Origin: DASQHW01 sp038238245
GTDB lineage: Bacteria; Actinomycetota; Acidimicrobiia; IMCC26256; PALSA-610
Reading direction: 5' to 3'
Assembly: GCA_038238245.1 (NCBI GenBank)
Contig: JBBRXX010000021.1
Coordinates: forward strand, 1 to 64,000
Length of the DNA stretch: 64,000 nt
Shown piece after piece: positions 42,816 to 51,109 of this stretch. Under the pieces are notes generated by a model. It made no database searches. It was not told the origin of the DNA and saw only the letters and a list, made by a program, of their open reading frames with translations. The stretch's first letter is position 1. Each line of letters starts with the position of its first letter. The position numbers and the translations under genes are program-made.

Positions 42816-43694
42816 TCAGGCTTGCACCGTCACGACGTGCGCGGTCTCGATCGGGCGCTCCGAGACACGGTCGCGGGGGCTCGACCCGGCGGCAACCGCG
42901 GCGTAGTAGGCCGCCTTGCGGCGGGCGACCCGACCGTTCGGGCGCGGCTCCTCCGGGAGCGCCTCGGGCTCGAGCTGCGAGCTGATGCCGTCCTTCAACA
43001 AGAGCAGCGCTTCGGCGCGGAGCTGCGAGATACGCGACTCACTGACCCCGAGTTCGTCGGCCAGGTCCTGCATCGACCGCTCCTCGAAGAAGTAGCCGAT
43101 GACGACACGTTGCAGACGCTCGGGCAGTGCCTGCACCGCGTCCATGAGGTACGCCTTGCGCTCACGATCGAGCATCGTCATCTCGGGCGTGGCGTCTTCG
43201 CTCGCGATGAAGGACTCGGCGTCGCCTTCCAGCACCAGCGAGTCGTAGTTCAACACCGTGGCGCGGTGGACGTCGTCGACGAGCTTGTGCACGATCTCGG
43301 TCGGGACGTCGAGCGACGCGGCGACCTCGTCGGAGGTCGGCGCCCGGCCGAGCTTGTTCATCAGCTCTTCGTGGGCGGCCTGCAGCCCCCGGGCCCGGGC
43401 GCGCACCGAGCGGCTCGCCCAGTCACGGCCGCGCAGCTCGTCGAGCAGGGCGCCGCGGATACGGGTCGACGCGAACCGCTCGAAGGCGATTCCCCGCTCG
43501 GGGTCGTAGCTCCGGGCCGCTTGCGCGAGGCCGAGCATGCCGGCGGAGACGAGGTCGTTGCGGGTGACGTGGCTGGGCACCCGGTGGGCGACCTCGGAAA
43601 CGACGTACTGGACGAGCGGGAGGTGCTGGCGCACGAGGTTGTCCTCGTTGGTCGCCCGCTCGATATCGATGGTCACTGCCTGCGTCGGCTTCAC
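42816..43694 (-). CDS. FliA/WhiG-type (sigma-28 family) RNA polymerase sigma factor
   Basis: About 292 residues from GTG 43694. Region 2 is NLVRQHLPLVQYVVSEVAHRVPSHVTRNDLVSAGMLGLAQAARSYDPERGIAFERFASTRIRGALLDELR, with the FASTRIRGALLDELRGRDWASRSVR block characteristic of FliA/WhiG. Region 3 is RAPTSDEVAASLDVP and region 4 ALPERLQRVVIGYFFEERSMQDLADELGVSESRISQLRAEAL. In flagellates this sigma drives late flagellar genes; in Streptomyces WhiG drives sporulation genes and is held by RsiG with c-di-GMP. Here the divergent genes include flgN-, fliW- and csrA-like genes, and an RsiG-like gene lies 17 kb away. Confidence 0.92.
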   Translation of the reverse strand: MKPTQAVTIDIERATNEDNLVRQHLPLVQYVVSEVAHRVPSHVTRNDLVSAGMLGLAQAARSYDPERGIAFERFASTRIRGALLDELRGRDWASRSVRARARGLQAAHEELMNKLGRAPTSDEVAASLDVPTEIVHKLVDDVHRATVLNYDSLVLEGDAESFIASEDATPEMTMLDRERKAYLMDAVQALPERLQRVVIGYFFEERSMQDLADELGVSESRISQLRAEALLLLKDGISSQLEPEALPEEPRPNGRVARRKAAYYAAVAAGSSPRDRVSERPIETAHVVTVQA

Positions 43695-43871
43695 GTTCCC
43701 TGTCCCCCGGGTCGCCCTGTGTGCACGGGCGTTGCAAATGTCGAGGAAATTTCGGCTTCCCGGGGACATGCCCTTGATAGACCGCAGGGTTGAAAGATCC
43801 GCGCACTTTGCGTGGAGGGAAGGTGCGCGGAGGGTAGTATCGCTGGTCACGACGGCTCGGGAGGCCTCGCC

Positions 43872-44525
43872 GTGCAAGATCCGGACATGCGGCCGGCCCA
43901 AACGGCCGTCGTCGCCGACGAGCTCGCGCTGGTACGGGCGGGCATGACGGCCGTGCTCCAGGGCCGCGGCCTGGAGGTCGTCGCCCAGACCCGGTCCGGG
44001 CGCGAGCTGCTGAGCCTCGCCGGCGCCCTCCGGCCCGACGTCGTCGCAGTGGGCCTGCCCGCCGACCTCGCCGTCGAGGAGGTCGTGCGCCGGCTCGTGC
44101 GGCTCCGGCCGCACCCGGCGATCGTGGCGCTGGTGCCCGTCGCCCAGGACCACGTCCTGGGGTACCTCCTCGCCCTCGGCGCCACCGCGGTCGTCATGCG
44201 TACGAGCGACGCCGACGAGCTGGGCACCGCCGTCGATGCCGCGTGCAAGGGAGTGCAGTACGTCGCGCCCGCCCTGCACGGCGCCCTCGTGGGCACCGTC
44301 CGGCTGCCGCCCCTGGACGACCGCACCGACGAGCTCCTGTCGGCCCGAGAGCGCGAGGTCCTGATCCTTCTCGCCGAAGGCCGCTCCAATCGAGAGATCG
44401 CCAACGACCTCTCGGTCACCCTCGCCACCGTGAAGTCCCACCTCGTGCGCATCTACGCCAAGCTCGGTGCCAAGAATCGAAACGAGGCGCTCGGACGCGC
44501 CGTCGCGCTCGGGGTCCTGCGCTAG
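43872..44525 (+). CDS. LuxR-type regulator with a degenerate receiver domain
   Basis: A 217-residue NarL/FixJ-like protein. The C-terminal HTH is canonical (LSAREREVLILLAEGRSNREIANDLSVTLATVKSHLVRIYAKLGAKNRNEA). The N-terminal receiver keeps the fold (VVADELALVRAGMTAVLQGRGLEVV) but the phosphoacceptor position in PDVVAVGLPAD is Gly61 instead of Asp, and the acidic pocket has only one acidic pair. It is therefore probably phosphorylation-independent. GTG 43872 is chosen; ATG 43887 is possible and longer starts are poorly coding. It is divergent from the sigma gene and upstream of the flgN-like gene. Confidence 0.85.
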   Translation: MQDPDMRPAQTAVVADELALVRAGMTAVLQGRGLEVVAQTRSGRELLSLAGALRPDVVAVGLPADLAVEEVVRRLVRLRPHPAIVALVPVAQDHVLGYLLALGATAVVMRTSDADELGTAVDAACKGVQYVAPALHGALVGTVRLPPLDDRTDELLSAREREVLILLAEGRSNREIANDLSVTLATVKSHLVRIYAKLGAKNRNEALGRAVALGVLR

Positions 44526-44678
44526 GGAAGCCGGCGCACGGGGCGGACGGCGATCTCACAGTCCGCAGCAAGCGTCACCCGGCGAGTGACGGGAGATCAT
44601 TGACTTCCCGGTTCATTCAGCTCGCATGGCGAACCCGCCGATGGAACGGTGCACCACTGGGGCCGTGAGGGTGGAGTC

Positions 44679-45170
44679 ATGGCGCTGAGCGACGCCTCGA
44701 ACATCTTGTGGAGGGAACGGCAGCTCATGGAGCTGCTCGTCTTCAAGCTCGAAGAGGAGCAGCTCATCTTCGCTGCCGGCCGCAGTCGCTGGCTCGCACG
44801 CGCGACACGCGAGGTCGAGAGCGTGGTCGCCGAGATCAGGCGTGTCGAGCTCGAGTGGGCCGTGCACATCGCAGACGCCGGGCAAGAGCTCGGCATCTCC
44901 GACGCACCGACGCTGCGGAATCTTGCGTCGTCGACGCCCACGCCGTGGGACGGGATCTTCACGGAACACCGGCGCGCGTTGCTCGGCCTCGCCCGGGAGA
45001 TCGACGCGATCACGAAGTCGAACCGTGAGGTGTCGCAAGGCGGACACGAGACGGCTCCCGGGACGCCCGGCGCGTCGGGCGACAGGGACATCGACATCGA
45101 CACGTACGACGCGCGCGCCACGCTCCCCGATCGGTCCCTCGTGTTGCGCATCGTGGACGAGGCGATCTGA
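44679..45170 (+). CDS. flgN: FlgN-like flagellar export chaperone
   Basis: A 163-residue mostly helical protein. NILWRERQLMELLVFKLEEEQLIFAAGRSRWLARATREVESVVAEIRRVELEW (about 9-61) matches FlgN, the chaperone for hook-filament junction proteins FlgK and FlgL. The C-terminal part is acidic and Gly-rich. The ATG at 44679 follows GGGTGGAG. A 58-codon frame begins two bases after the stop, then fliW-like and csrA-like genes follow. Neither of its clients is encoded here, so either they are elsewhere or the chaperone is a relic. Confidence 0.72.
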   Translation: MALSDASNILWRERQLMELLVFKLEEEQLIFAAGRSRWLARATREVESVVAEIRRVELEWAVHIADAGQELGISDAPTLRNLASSTPTPWDGIFTEHRRALLGLAREIDAITKSNREVSQGGHETAPGTPGASGDRDIDIDTYDARATLPDRSLVLRIVDEAI

Positions 45171-45171
45171 C

Positions 45172-45348
45172 GTGACCGAGCTCGAGGACCAGAAGTTGGA
45201 GACCGACCTGGCGAGCTCTGCGCGCGATTTCTGCGCGCCGATCCCGTACAGATCCAAGAAAAGGGCGGACACCCTGACGATGAAGAAGCACCTCTCATAT
45301 CTCGCTGCGAAGGCAGCACAACCGTCCTGTGCGGACCTCCCCCGGTAG
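45172..45348 (+). CDS. Short coupled frame, possible remnant of a deleted flagellar gene
   Basis: A 58-codon GTG-initiated frame begins one base after the flgN-like stop and ends seven bases before the fliW-like start. Third-position GC is high (about 80%), consistent with coding. The N-terminal half is acidic (VTELEDQKLETDLASS). The end (KKHLSYLAAKAAQPSCADLPR) faintly recalls C-termini of FlgL/flagellin-type proteins, which is a weak resemblance only. It sits exactly where flgK-flgL are found in many flagellar operons, so an internal deletion scar is one explanation; a real small protein is another. Confidence 0.35.
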   Translation: MTELEDQKLETDLASSARDFCAPIPYRSKKRADTLTMKKHLSYLAAKAAQPSCADLPR

Positions 45349-45354
45349 GTATCG

Positions 45355-45768
45355 ATGCTCGAGACACAGACCACCACCGATGTCGTCGGGATCAACTTCC
45401 CCGCGGGGATGCCCGGGTTCCCGAACGCCCACAGATTCGAGCTGGCGCCGTGGGGCCCGGCCGGAAGCCCCTTCTTGTTGTTGACGTCCGCGGACAGCTC
45501 GGATGTGGGTTTCGTCGTCGTGCCACCGTGGGTCTTCTATCCCGAGTACGAGTTCGAGCTCGACGCGGGATCAGCCGAGCGCCTGAGCCTCGCGGCCGCC
45601 GAGGACGCGGTGGTCTTCGCGGTCGTGACGTTGCACGATCGCCCCGAGGATTCGACGCTGAATCTCCTTGGTCCGATCGTCGTCAACCGCGTCACGTACG
45701 AGGCCGCCCAGGTCGTGCTGCCGAGCGCGGGCTACAGCGTGAGAGCACCGCTTGCGATCGCGAGTTGA
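45355..45768 (+). CDS. fliW: FliW-like flagellar assembly factor
   Basis: A 137-residue protein with the FliW beta-barrel pattern: FPAGMPGFPNAHRFELAPWG, FLLLTSADSSDVGFVVVPPWVFYPEYEFEL, VVFAVVTLHDRPEDSTLNLLGPIVVNRVTYEAAQVVLPSAGYSVRAPL. FliW binds flagellin and, when free, antagonises CsrA. The csrA-like gene follows after 139 bp, longer than the usual tight spacing. No flagellin gene is visible, so the FliW-CsrA pair may work without the filament partner, or flagellin may be elsewhere in the genome. Confidence 0.88.
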   Translation: MLETQTTTDVVGINFPAGMPGFPNAHRFELAPWGPAGSPFLLLTSADSSDVGFVVVPPWVFYPEYEFELDAGSAERLSLAAAEDAVVFAVVTLHDRPEDSTLNLLGPIVVNRVTYEAAQVVLPSAGYSVRAPLAIAS

Positions 45769-45907
45769 TTGACCGCAACGTGCACCTCGCTTGACCCGTC
45801 ACGCAACGTGAATACGGAAGGCGCACAGGACCCACGCAAGCAGTCGCGCGAGTGCGTATGCTCACGGTCGGGCGCGCTGCAGCGGCCGCCATGGAGGGGA
45901 GGATCCT

Positions 45908-46156
45908 GTGCTCGTGCTCACACGACGTGCGAATCAGAGCATCATGATCGGGCACGAGATCGTGGTCACGGTTCTCGAAGTTCGCGGTGACCAGGTACGT
46001 CTCGGCATCAAGGCACCGCGCTCGATCGACGTGCACCGCGAAGAGATCTTCGCCCAGTTGCAGCAGGCGAACCGCGATGCGGTGAAGCCTTCGAAGCATG
46101 CGCTCGAGTCGCTGCAGAACATCAAGACCCCGACTGACGACCAAGAAGCGCGCTGA
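45908..46156 (+). CDS. csrA: CsrA carbon-storage/flagellin translation regulator
   Basis: An 82-residue CsrA: MLVLTRRANQSIMIGHEIVVTVLEVRGDQVRLGIKAPRSIDVHREEIF is the full canonical core with the RNA-binding strands, followed by a 30-residue helical tail. It binds GGA motifs in mRNA leaders. Start GTG 45908 follows the strong ribosome-binding region GGAGGGGAGGA, itself containing GGA motifs, so autoregulation is possible. CsrA is uncommon in non-flagellated actinobacteria, which strengthens the view that this is flagellar-derived DNA. Confidence 0.93.
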   Translation: MLVLTRRANQSIMIGHEIVVTVLEVRGDQVRLGIKAPRSIDVHREEIFAQLQQANRDAVKPSKHALESLQNIKTPTDDQEAR

Positions 46157-46163
46157 ATCGCAC

Positions 46164-47135
46164 TTAGGTCGGGTCGAGCGACGTCGCGGCCGAGGAGTCG
46201 CGGCGGGCGAACCGGTCCGAGAACCACGCGACGGTCGCCCGCAGTCCGTCCTCGAAGCCGACCGAGCAGCGGAAGTCGAGATCACGCTCGGCGGCGCCCG
46301 TGTCCGCCCGGCTGACGCGCACGTCGCCGGCCCGAGGCGGCGCGAACGACGGCTCCGGCCGCACGTCGAGGATCCGACCCAGGACGTCGAGAAGATCGAG
46401 CAGCGAGTACGACGCGCCACCCGCGATGTTGTACGCCTTTCCGGCACACGTGCGGGCCGGCGCGGCGGCCGCCGCGAGATTGGCGGCGACGACGTCGTCG
46501 ATGAACGTGAAGTCGCGGCTTTGCTTGCCGTCACCGTGCACCACCGGCCGGTTTCCGTGTGTCAGCGCGTCGATGAACAGAGGGACCACGGCCGCGTAGG
46601 TCGCGTCGGGACGCTGGCGCGGGCCGTACACGTTGAAGTACCGGAGCGCGATCGTGTCTAGGCCGTACAGCTCGGTGAACACCCGGCAGTAGTGCTCGGC
46701 CGCGAGCTTCGTGACCGCGTACGGCGAGCGCGGGACTTGTGGCTCGTCCTCTCGCGTCGGCACGTGGGCGGCGCCGCCGTACACGCTGCTCGAGGACGCA
46801 TGCACGAAGCGTCGTACGCCTTCGTCGCGCGCGCATTTCAGCATCGTGAGTGTGCCGTGGGTGTTCGCACGGTCTGTGGGCAAGGGCTGTTCCACCGAGC
46901 GCATCACCGCCTTGTGCGCGGCCTGGTGGAAGACGAGCTCACACCCCCGCATTGCGGTGCGGACGACCGATTCGTCGGCCACCGAGCCTTCCACGGGCAC
47001 CGACGCCGCGTTGACGTTCTCCCGGTAGCCGGTGCTGAAGTCGTCCAGCACGGAGACGTCGTCGCCTCGTGAGACCAGAGCATCGACAAGATGGGAGCCG
47101 ATGAAGCCGGCACCGCCGCTGACTAGGACTCTCAT
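46164..47135 (-). CDS. NAD-dependent nucleotide-sugar epimerase (GalE/WbpP-like)
   Basis: A 323-residue extended SDR. The nucleotide-binding motif GGAGFIGSHLVDALVSRG is at the N-terminus. VFHQAAHKAVMRSVEQP, the catalytic SSSSVYG and YAVTK (about residues 124 and 148), and LRYFNVYGPRQRPD, RDFTFIDDVV fit UDP-glucose/UDP-GlcNAc 4-epimerases and dTDP-glucose dehydratase relatives. The exact sugar cannot be assigned. It is convergent with the csrA-like gene, 7 bp away. Its product could feed envelope glycan synthesis. Confidence 0.88.
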   Translation of the reverse strand: MRVLVSGGAGFIGSHLVDALVSRGDDVSVLDDFSTGYRENVNAASVPVEGSVADESVVRTAMRGCELVFHQAAHKAVMRSVEQPLPTDRANTHGTLTMLKCARDEGVRRFVHASSSSVYGGAAHVPTREDEPQVPRSPYAVTKLAAEHYCRVFTELYGLDTIALRYFNVYGPRQRPDATYAAVVPLFIDALTHGNRPVVHGDGKQSRDFTFIDDVVAANLAAAAAPARTCAGKAYNIAGGASYSLLDLLDVLGRILDVRPEPSFAPPRAGDVRVSRADTGAAERDLDFRCSVGFEDGLRATVAWFSDRFARRDSSAATSLDPT

Positions 47136-47209
47136 GAGACCGCGAATGCTAACGAGTCGGCTTCAGAGGCATCGATCCGGAAGCCTCGACACGTTGGCCT
47201 CAGCCCGAT

Positions 47210-48328
47210 TCAGCCCGCCTCGAGCGGAGAGGCGGGGACGCCGAGCGCTTCGGCGACGGCCGCGTTCACGACGCGACCGTGCAGCGTGTTCACACCGTCC
47301 GCGAGTGCCGGATCCGCGCGCACCGCCTCGGCGACGCCCTGGGTCGCGAGCTCGACCGCGTACGGAAGCGTCGCGTTGGTGAGCGCGTACGTCGACGTGT
47401 TCGGCACCGCGCCGGGAACGTTGCCCACCGCGTAGTGCAACACCTGGTGACGCTCGAAGACGGGGTCGCTGTGCGTCGTCTCGTGGATCCCCTCGATGCA
47501 ACCGCCCTGGTCGATCGCACAGTCGACGATCACCGCGCGCGGCTTCATCTCCCGGACCATGTCGTCGGTCACGAGCACGGGGGCACGGCCTCCCGGCACG
47601 AGTACCGCGCCGATCACGAGATCCGCATCCCGCACCGCACGTGCGACCGCCGCCCGGTTGCTCGCGAGCGTTTGGATGCGGCCCTTGTGGATCTGGTCGA
47701 CCCAACGCAGACGATCGAGGTTCTTGTCGAGGAGGAGCACCTCGGCTTCCATGCCTTGCGCGATCCACGCCGCGTTCCACCCGACGTTGCCGGCGCCGAG
47801 CACCACGACGCGTGCGGGCCGCACGCCCGGCGCTCCACCGAGCAGGACGCCCCGCCCGCCCTGACGGCGCTCGAGGAAGTGCGCGCCGATCTGCGGTGCC
47901 ATGCGCCCCGCGACCTCGCTCATCGGCGCGAGCAGCGGCAGTTGGCCGTTGAGCTGGACGGTCTCGTACGCGATCGCAGTGGTGCCGGTGTCGATCAGCT
48001 TGCGGCCGAGGTCGGGATACGCCGCGAGATGGAGATACGTGAACAACACCAGGTCCTCGCGCAGGAAGCCGAGCTCCGAGGGCTGCGGCTCCTTCACCTT
48101 CAGCACGAGGTCGGCGTCACCCCACGCGTCCTGCGCGCTTGCCACGATCGTTGCCCCGACGGCGCGATAGTCCTCGTCGGTGATGCCGGAGTCGACGCCC
48201 GCGCCACTCTCGATGAGGACGGTCACATGGTGATGTGACATCTCGAGCACGCCGTCGGGAGTGATGGCGACGCGATGTTCGTCGGTCTTCACCTCGCGCG
48301 GGACGCCGACGACCAGCGGTGGGTTCAC
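47210..48328 (-). CDS. ald: Alanine dehydrogenase
   Basis: A 372-residue NAD-dependent enzyme interconverting L-alanine and pyruvate plus ammonia. Landmarks: VGVPREVKTDEHRVAITP, LKVKEPQPSE (substrate Lys), FTYLHLAAYPDL (catalytic His), the Rossmann motif VVVLGAGNVGWNAAWIAQGM (about 173-192) and VIVDCAIDQGGCIE. Length is normal. It starts at GTG 48328, overlapping the upstream oxidoreductase stop (GTGA). Ald often helps redox balance under low oxygen. Confidence 0.92.
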   Translation of the reverse strand: MNPPLVVGVPREVKTDEHRVAITPDGVLEMSHHHVTVLIESGAGVDSGITDEDYRAVGATIVASAQDAWGDADLVLKVKEPQPSELGFLREDLVLFTYLHLAAYPDLGRKLIDTGTTAIAYETVQLNGQLPLLAPMSEVAGRMAPQIGAHFLERRQGGRGVLLGGAPGVRPARVVVLGAGNVGWNAAWIAQGMEAEVLLLDKNLDRLRWVDQIHKGRIQTLASNRAAVARAVRDADLVIGAVLVPGGRAPVLVTDDMVREMKPRAVIVDCAIDQGGCIEGIHETTHSDPVFERHQVLHYAVGNVPGAVPNTSTYALTNATLPYAVELATQGVAEAVRADPALADGVNTLHGRVVNAAVAEALGVPASPLEAG

Positions 48329-49212
48329 GAGCGAAATCTAGATGCCACGTCGGTCATGAAGCGTTCGATCGTGGCCTGCGTGCCGAAATCACCGAACTGA
48401 CATACGAATCCCTCGACGCCGCGTGCGACCTCCTGGGCGAGCGCGTCCGAAACCTCGGCGGCTGTTCCCGCCACCACGCCGCCCCACGAACCGAAGCGGC
48501 GTTGCACGGTCGCCGTGACCTCGTCGCGCGCTGCGAAATTCGCAGCCAGGCCGATGGGGTGCTGCGCGGAGATACGCGCGTGCCCCGCCAGCGGCCGCAG
48601 CTCGTCGAGCCGGTCCAGCGCGTAGCCCGGACAGTTCCACCAATCGGCGTGGTCGCGCACCAGCGGCATGGTGTGCAGCGCGCCGCCACCACCGATGTGT
48701 ACCGGAATGCGCGGCTGCACGGGTACGGGCCGCCCTTGCGCGCCGCGCAGCGTGTAATGCGTGCCCACGTGGTCGAAGGGCTCGCCCGCGAACATCAATG
48801 CCAGGACCTCGAGCGTCTCGCGCAGCTTGGCGGCGCGCACCGCGGCCGGCTCGTCGCCGAAGCCGTAGGTTCGGAGCTCGGCTGGTACCGATCCCCAGCC
48901 GATACCGAGCTCGAGTCGTCCGTTCGAGATCACGTCGAGCGTCGCAGCCATCTTGGCGAGCAGCGCCGGATGGCGGAACGGATCGCACAGCACGAGATGT
49001 CCGATGCGGATGCGCGTCGTGCGCGCGGCGAGCGCGCTTGCAATCGTCCATCCCTCGAAGGTGTCGACGTCGGGTGCCATCGGCGCGGCGAGGTGGTCCA
49101 TCAGCCAGATGGAGTCGAAGCCGGCCGCTTCGGCGATGAGCGTGCGCTCGACGATGCGGTCGAAGCTCATCCGCAGCTGCGGTAGGTACAACCCAAACCA
49201 CGGTGACGCCAC
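48325..49212 (-). CDS. LLM-class F420-dependent oxidoreductase
   Basis: A 295-residue luciferase-like barrel: FGLYLPQLRMSFDRIVERTLIAEAAGFDSIWLMDHL at the N-terminus, TRIRIGHLVLCDPFRHPALLAKMAATLDVISNGRLELGIGWG in the middle, and IPVHIGGGG towards the C-terminus. Most actinobacterial members use F420 rather than FMN. GTG 49212 is chosen because FGLYLPQ should lie near the start; ATG 49251 would add 13 residues. It is coupled to ald. The substrate is unknown. Confidence 0.85.
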   Translation of the reverse strand: MASPWFGLYLPQLRMSFDRIVERTLIAEAAGFDSIWLMDHLAAPMAPDVDTFEGWTIASALAARTTRIRIGHLVLCDPFRHPALLAKMAATLDVISNGRLELGIGWGSVPAELRTYGFGDEPAAVRAAKLRETLEVLALMFAGEPFDHVGTHYTLRGAQGRPVPVQPRIPVHIGGGGALHTMPLVRDHADWWNCPGYALDRLDELRPLAGHARISAQHPIGLAANFAARDEVTATVQRRFGSWGGVVAGTAAEVSDALAQEVARGVEGFVCQFGDFGTQATIERFMTDVASRFRS

Positions 49213-49268
49213 GACCGCGGACGCTAGCGTCGAACCATCATGGAGCTGCAAGGCGGTGAGTGTGTCTC

Positions 49269-49940
49269 GTGATACGTGCCGTCGTCTTCGACTTCGACGG
49301 GCTGATCCTCGATACCGAGGCGCCGGTGCTCGTCGCGTGGCAAGAAGCGTTCGCCGCGCATGGTTGTCCGCCGATCACGACAGAGGAGTGGGCGCAGGAG
49401 ATCGGCACGGCCGGCGCCCTCGACCTGGTGGCGCTCCTGCAAGCGCGTGCGACACGAGCTGTTGACGTCGACGCGATGCACGAACGACGGCGGGCGCGCC
49501 GCGACGAGCTGCTGGCCGCCGAGATCGTGCTTCCCGGAGTGCTCGAATGGCTCGACGAGGCTGACGCCCTCGGCCTCGAGGTGGCCGTCGCGTCGAGCTC
49601 GCCTCCGGAGTGGGTCGAGTCCCACTTGGAACGGCTGGAGCTCCGTCACCGCTTCGTGTCGGTCGCCTGCTGCTCCGACGGGATTGCCGCCAAGCCGGCA
49701 CCTGATACGTACCTGGCCGCGTGCGCGGCGATCGGCGTACCCCCGTGGGAGTCGCTCGCGGTCGAAGACTCACCGAACGGGGTGACGGCAGCGAGGCGCG
49801 CGGGCCTGCGGTGCGTCGCAGTACCGCACGCGATCACCGAGGAGCTCGATCTCTCGCACGCGGACCTGCGGTTGCGGTCACTCGCCGACGTGCCCCTGCG
49901 CGACGTCATCGCCCAGCTCGCCGCGGACGCGAGCGATTAG
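49269..49940 (+). CDS. HAD-superfamily phosphatase (beta-phosphoglucomutase-like)
   Basis: A 223-residue HAD subfamily IA enzyme. Motif I is VVFDFDGLILDTE (nucleophile and acid Asp at about 8 and 10), motif II VAVASSSPPEW, Lys in IAAKPAPDTY and motif IV VEDSPNGVTAARRAGL. The helical cap is present. The product is a phosphatase or mutase acting on a small phosphorylated metabolite. GTG 49269 with GGTGAG 8 nt upstream is preferred to GTG 49260. Its stop overlaps the stop of the convergent Rpf-like gene. Confidence 0.88.
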   Translation: MIRAVVFDFDGLILDTEAPVLVAWQEAFAAHGCPPITTEEWAQEIGTAGALDLVALLQARATRAVDVDAMHERRRARRDELLAAEIVLPGVLEWLDEADALGLEVAVASSSPPEWVESHLERLELRHRFVSVACCSDGIAAKPAPDTYLAACAAIGVPPWESLAVEDSPNGVTAARRAGLRCVAVPHAITEELDLSHADLRLRSLADVPLRDVIAQLAADASD

Positions 49941-50869
49941 CAGCGGCCGCCCCACGGGCCTTTGCCCTGCCACTGGTAGAGCACCCACGCCATCTCGTCC
50001 TGGTCGTAGGCCGAGGCGTGCGTCGGCAGCACGCCGACGAGATCCATGCGTCCCGCGTGCGCGGCGGTCGCGTTCCACGTCGACGGCAGGAACTGATACG
50101 CGCCGTAGTACGTGCCGCCCGAGCTGACGATGCCGTAGTTGCCACCACTCTCGCGTCCGCGGGTGCACACGAGGTAGGGGTCGTTGTGGTGCGGGCTCGA
50201 GCCTCCGCGGGACGGAGGCGGGTTGGTGGTCGGGAGGTCGACGGATACCGCCGGAACGGGTGCCGTCGGCGCGGCGGTCGCGGGCGCCCGCAGCGCGGAC
50301 GCCGTGCTGTGTCCGCGGCGCGCGGCCGGTTTGCCCCCGGCCTGGGACTCGAGCGCCGCTTGGTCCTGGAGCGACGTGAGCTGGGCGTCGAGCGCGTCAC
50401 GTTGTGACGCGACGACCTGCAGGACCTTGTCCAGCCGCGCTCGCGAGTCGACGAGGTCATTGTGCTGCGAGTGCAGGTCCTTCAGCGACGCCGTGAGCTC
50501 TTCGATCGCGGACACGTTCTGGGCGTTGGCGTGATCGATCAGCTCCGCGCGTCGCGCCGACTCGATCACCGTAGTGCCGAAGACACTCGCGTACTCAAGC
50601 GACGCGCCCTTGTACATGAGCAGCGCGCGCGCCCGCGCAACCTTGCGCGCGCTGGCGACCCGCGCCTCCATGCCCGTGATGCTTTCCTCGAGCGCGGCAA
50701 TACGTGTATCGAGACTCGCGGCTTCGCCGTGCGCGTCGAACCAGCGTTGCGCGGTGGCATCGATGGCCTTGCGCGTTTCCGCGAGCTGATCCTGCGTTGA
50801 CTGCGCGTGCGCGACACCGGGGAGACAAACAAGCGCGATCAAGCATGCGAGCGCGATGAGCCGCGTCAC
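49937..50869 (-). CDS. Secreted cell-wall hydrolase with coiled coil and Rpf/transglycosylase-like domain
   Basis: About 310 residues from GTG 50869, which puts the signal peptide VTRLIALACLIALVCLPGVAHAQS at the N-terminus (an ATG at 50992 would add 41 Arg-rich residues). A coiled coil follows (about 25-180), then a Pro/Ala linker, and a C-terminal domain YLVCTRGRESGGNYGIVSSGGTYYGAYQFLPSTWNATA with the Glu of RESGG expected to be catalytic as in resuscitation-promoting factors. The architecture resembles RipA/PcsB-like envelope enzymes; a similar coiled coil precedes the M23 peptidase at 59845. It likely cleaves peptidoglycan during growth or reactivation. Confidence 0.85.
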   Translation of the reverse strand: MTRLIALACLIALVCLPGVAHAQSTQDQLAETRKAIDATAQRWFDAHGEAASLDTRIAALEESITGMEARVASARKVARARALLMYKGASLEYASVFGTTVIESARRAELIDHANAQNVSAIEELTASLKDLHSQHNDLVDSRARLDKVLQVVASQRDALDAQLTSLQDQAALESQAGGKPAARRGHSTASALRAPATAAPTAPVPAVSVDLPTTNPPPSRGGSSPHHNDPYLVCTRGRESGGNYGIVSSGGTYYGAYQFLPSTWNATAAHAGRMDLVGVLPTHASAYDQDEMAWVLYQWQGKGPWGGRC

Positions 50870-50896
50870 GTTGGGTCGCGTCAGACCGGTGTCATC

Positions 50897-50911
50897 GTGG
50901 TGATTCACCAC
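50897..50911. promoter_or_regulatory. 15-bp perfect palindrome upstream of the Rpf-like gene
   Basis: GTGGTGA-T-TCACCAC, a perfect inverted repeat with a one-base centre, flanked outside by CATCG and CGATG in near-inverted order. It ends 28 bp upstream of the preferred GTG start (50869), a normal operator position. The regulator is unknown. Confidence 0.45.
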
Positions 50912-51081
50912 ACCGATGCTGCGCCCCACGTTCCGCCGGCGGCGAGGGGGCCGGTACATGTGGAACGACGATAACGAACGATGTGCGCTCATGAGAAAAC
51001 CAACGCGTCACGCTTCGTGGCTGTGGCCATACCAGTTGCGAGTACCCGCAGATCAGCGGGCGTGAATTCCCCAGATGGCAT

Positions 51082-51109
51082 TCGCCTGAAACCTTTGTGA
51101 TTCAGGCGA
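51082..51109 (-). terminator. Hairpin at the end of the SDR gene
   Basis: A 9-bp perfect inverted repeat (51082-51090 with 51101-51109) with a 10-nt loop, overlapping the stop codon of the minus-strand SDR gene. It probably terminates that transcript before the Rpf-like gene's leader. No U-run follows. Confidence 0.5.

Noticed and set aside
50870..51101. c-di-AMP (ydaO-type) riboswitch upstream of the Rpf-like gene
   Set aside because: Such riboswitches often precede Rpf genes, but I could not match the conserved core sequences in this leader; a covariance-model search would settle it.
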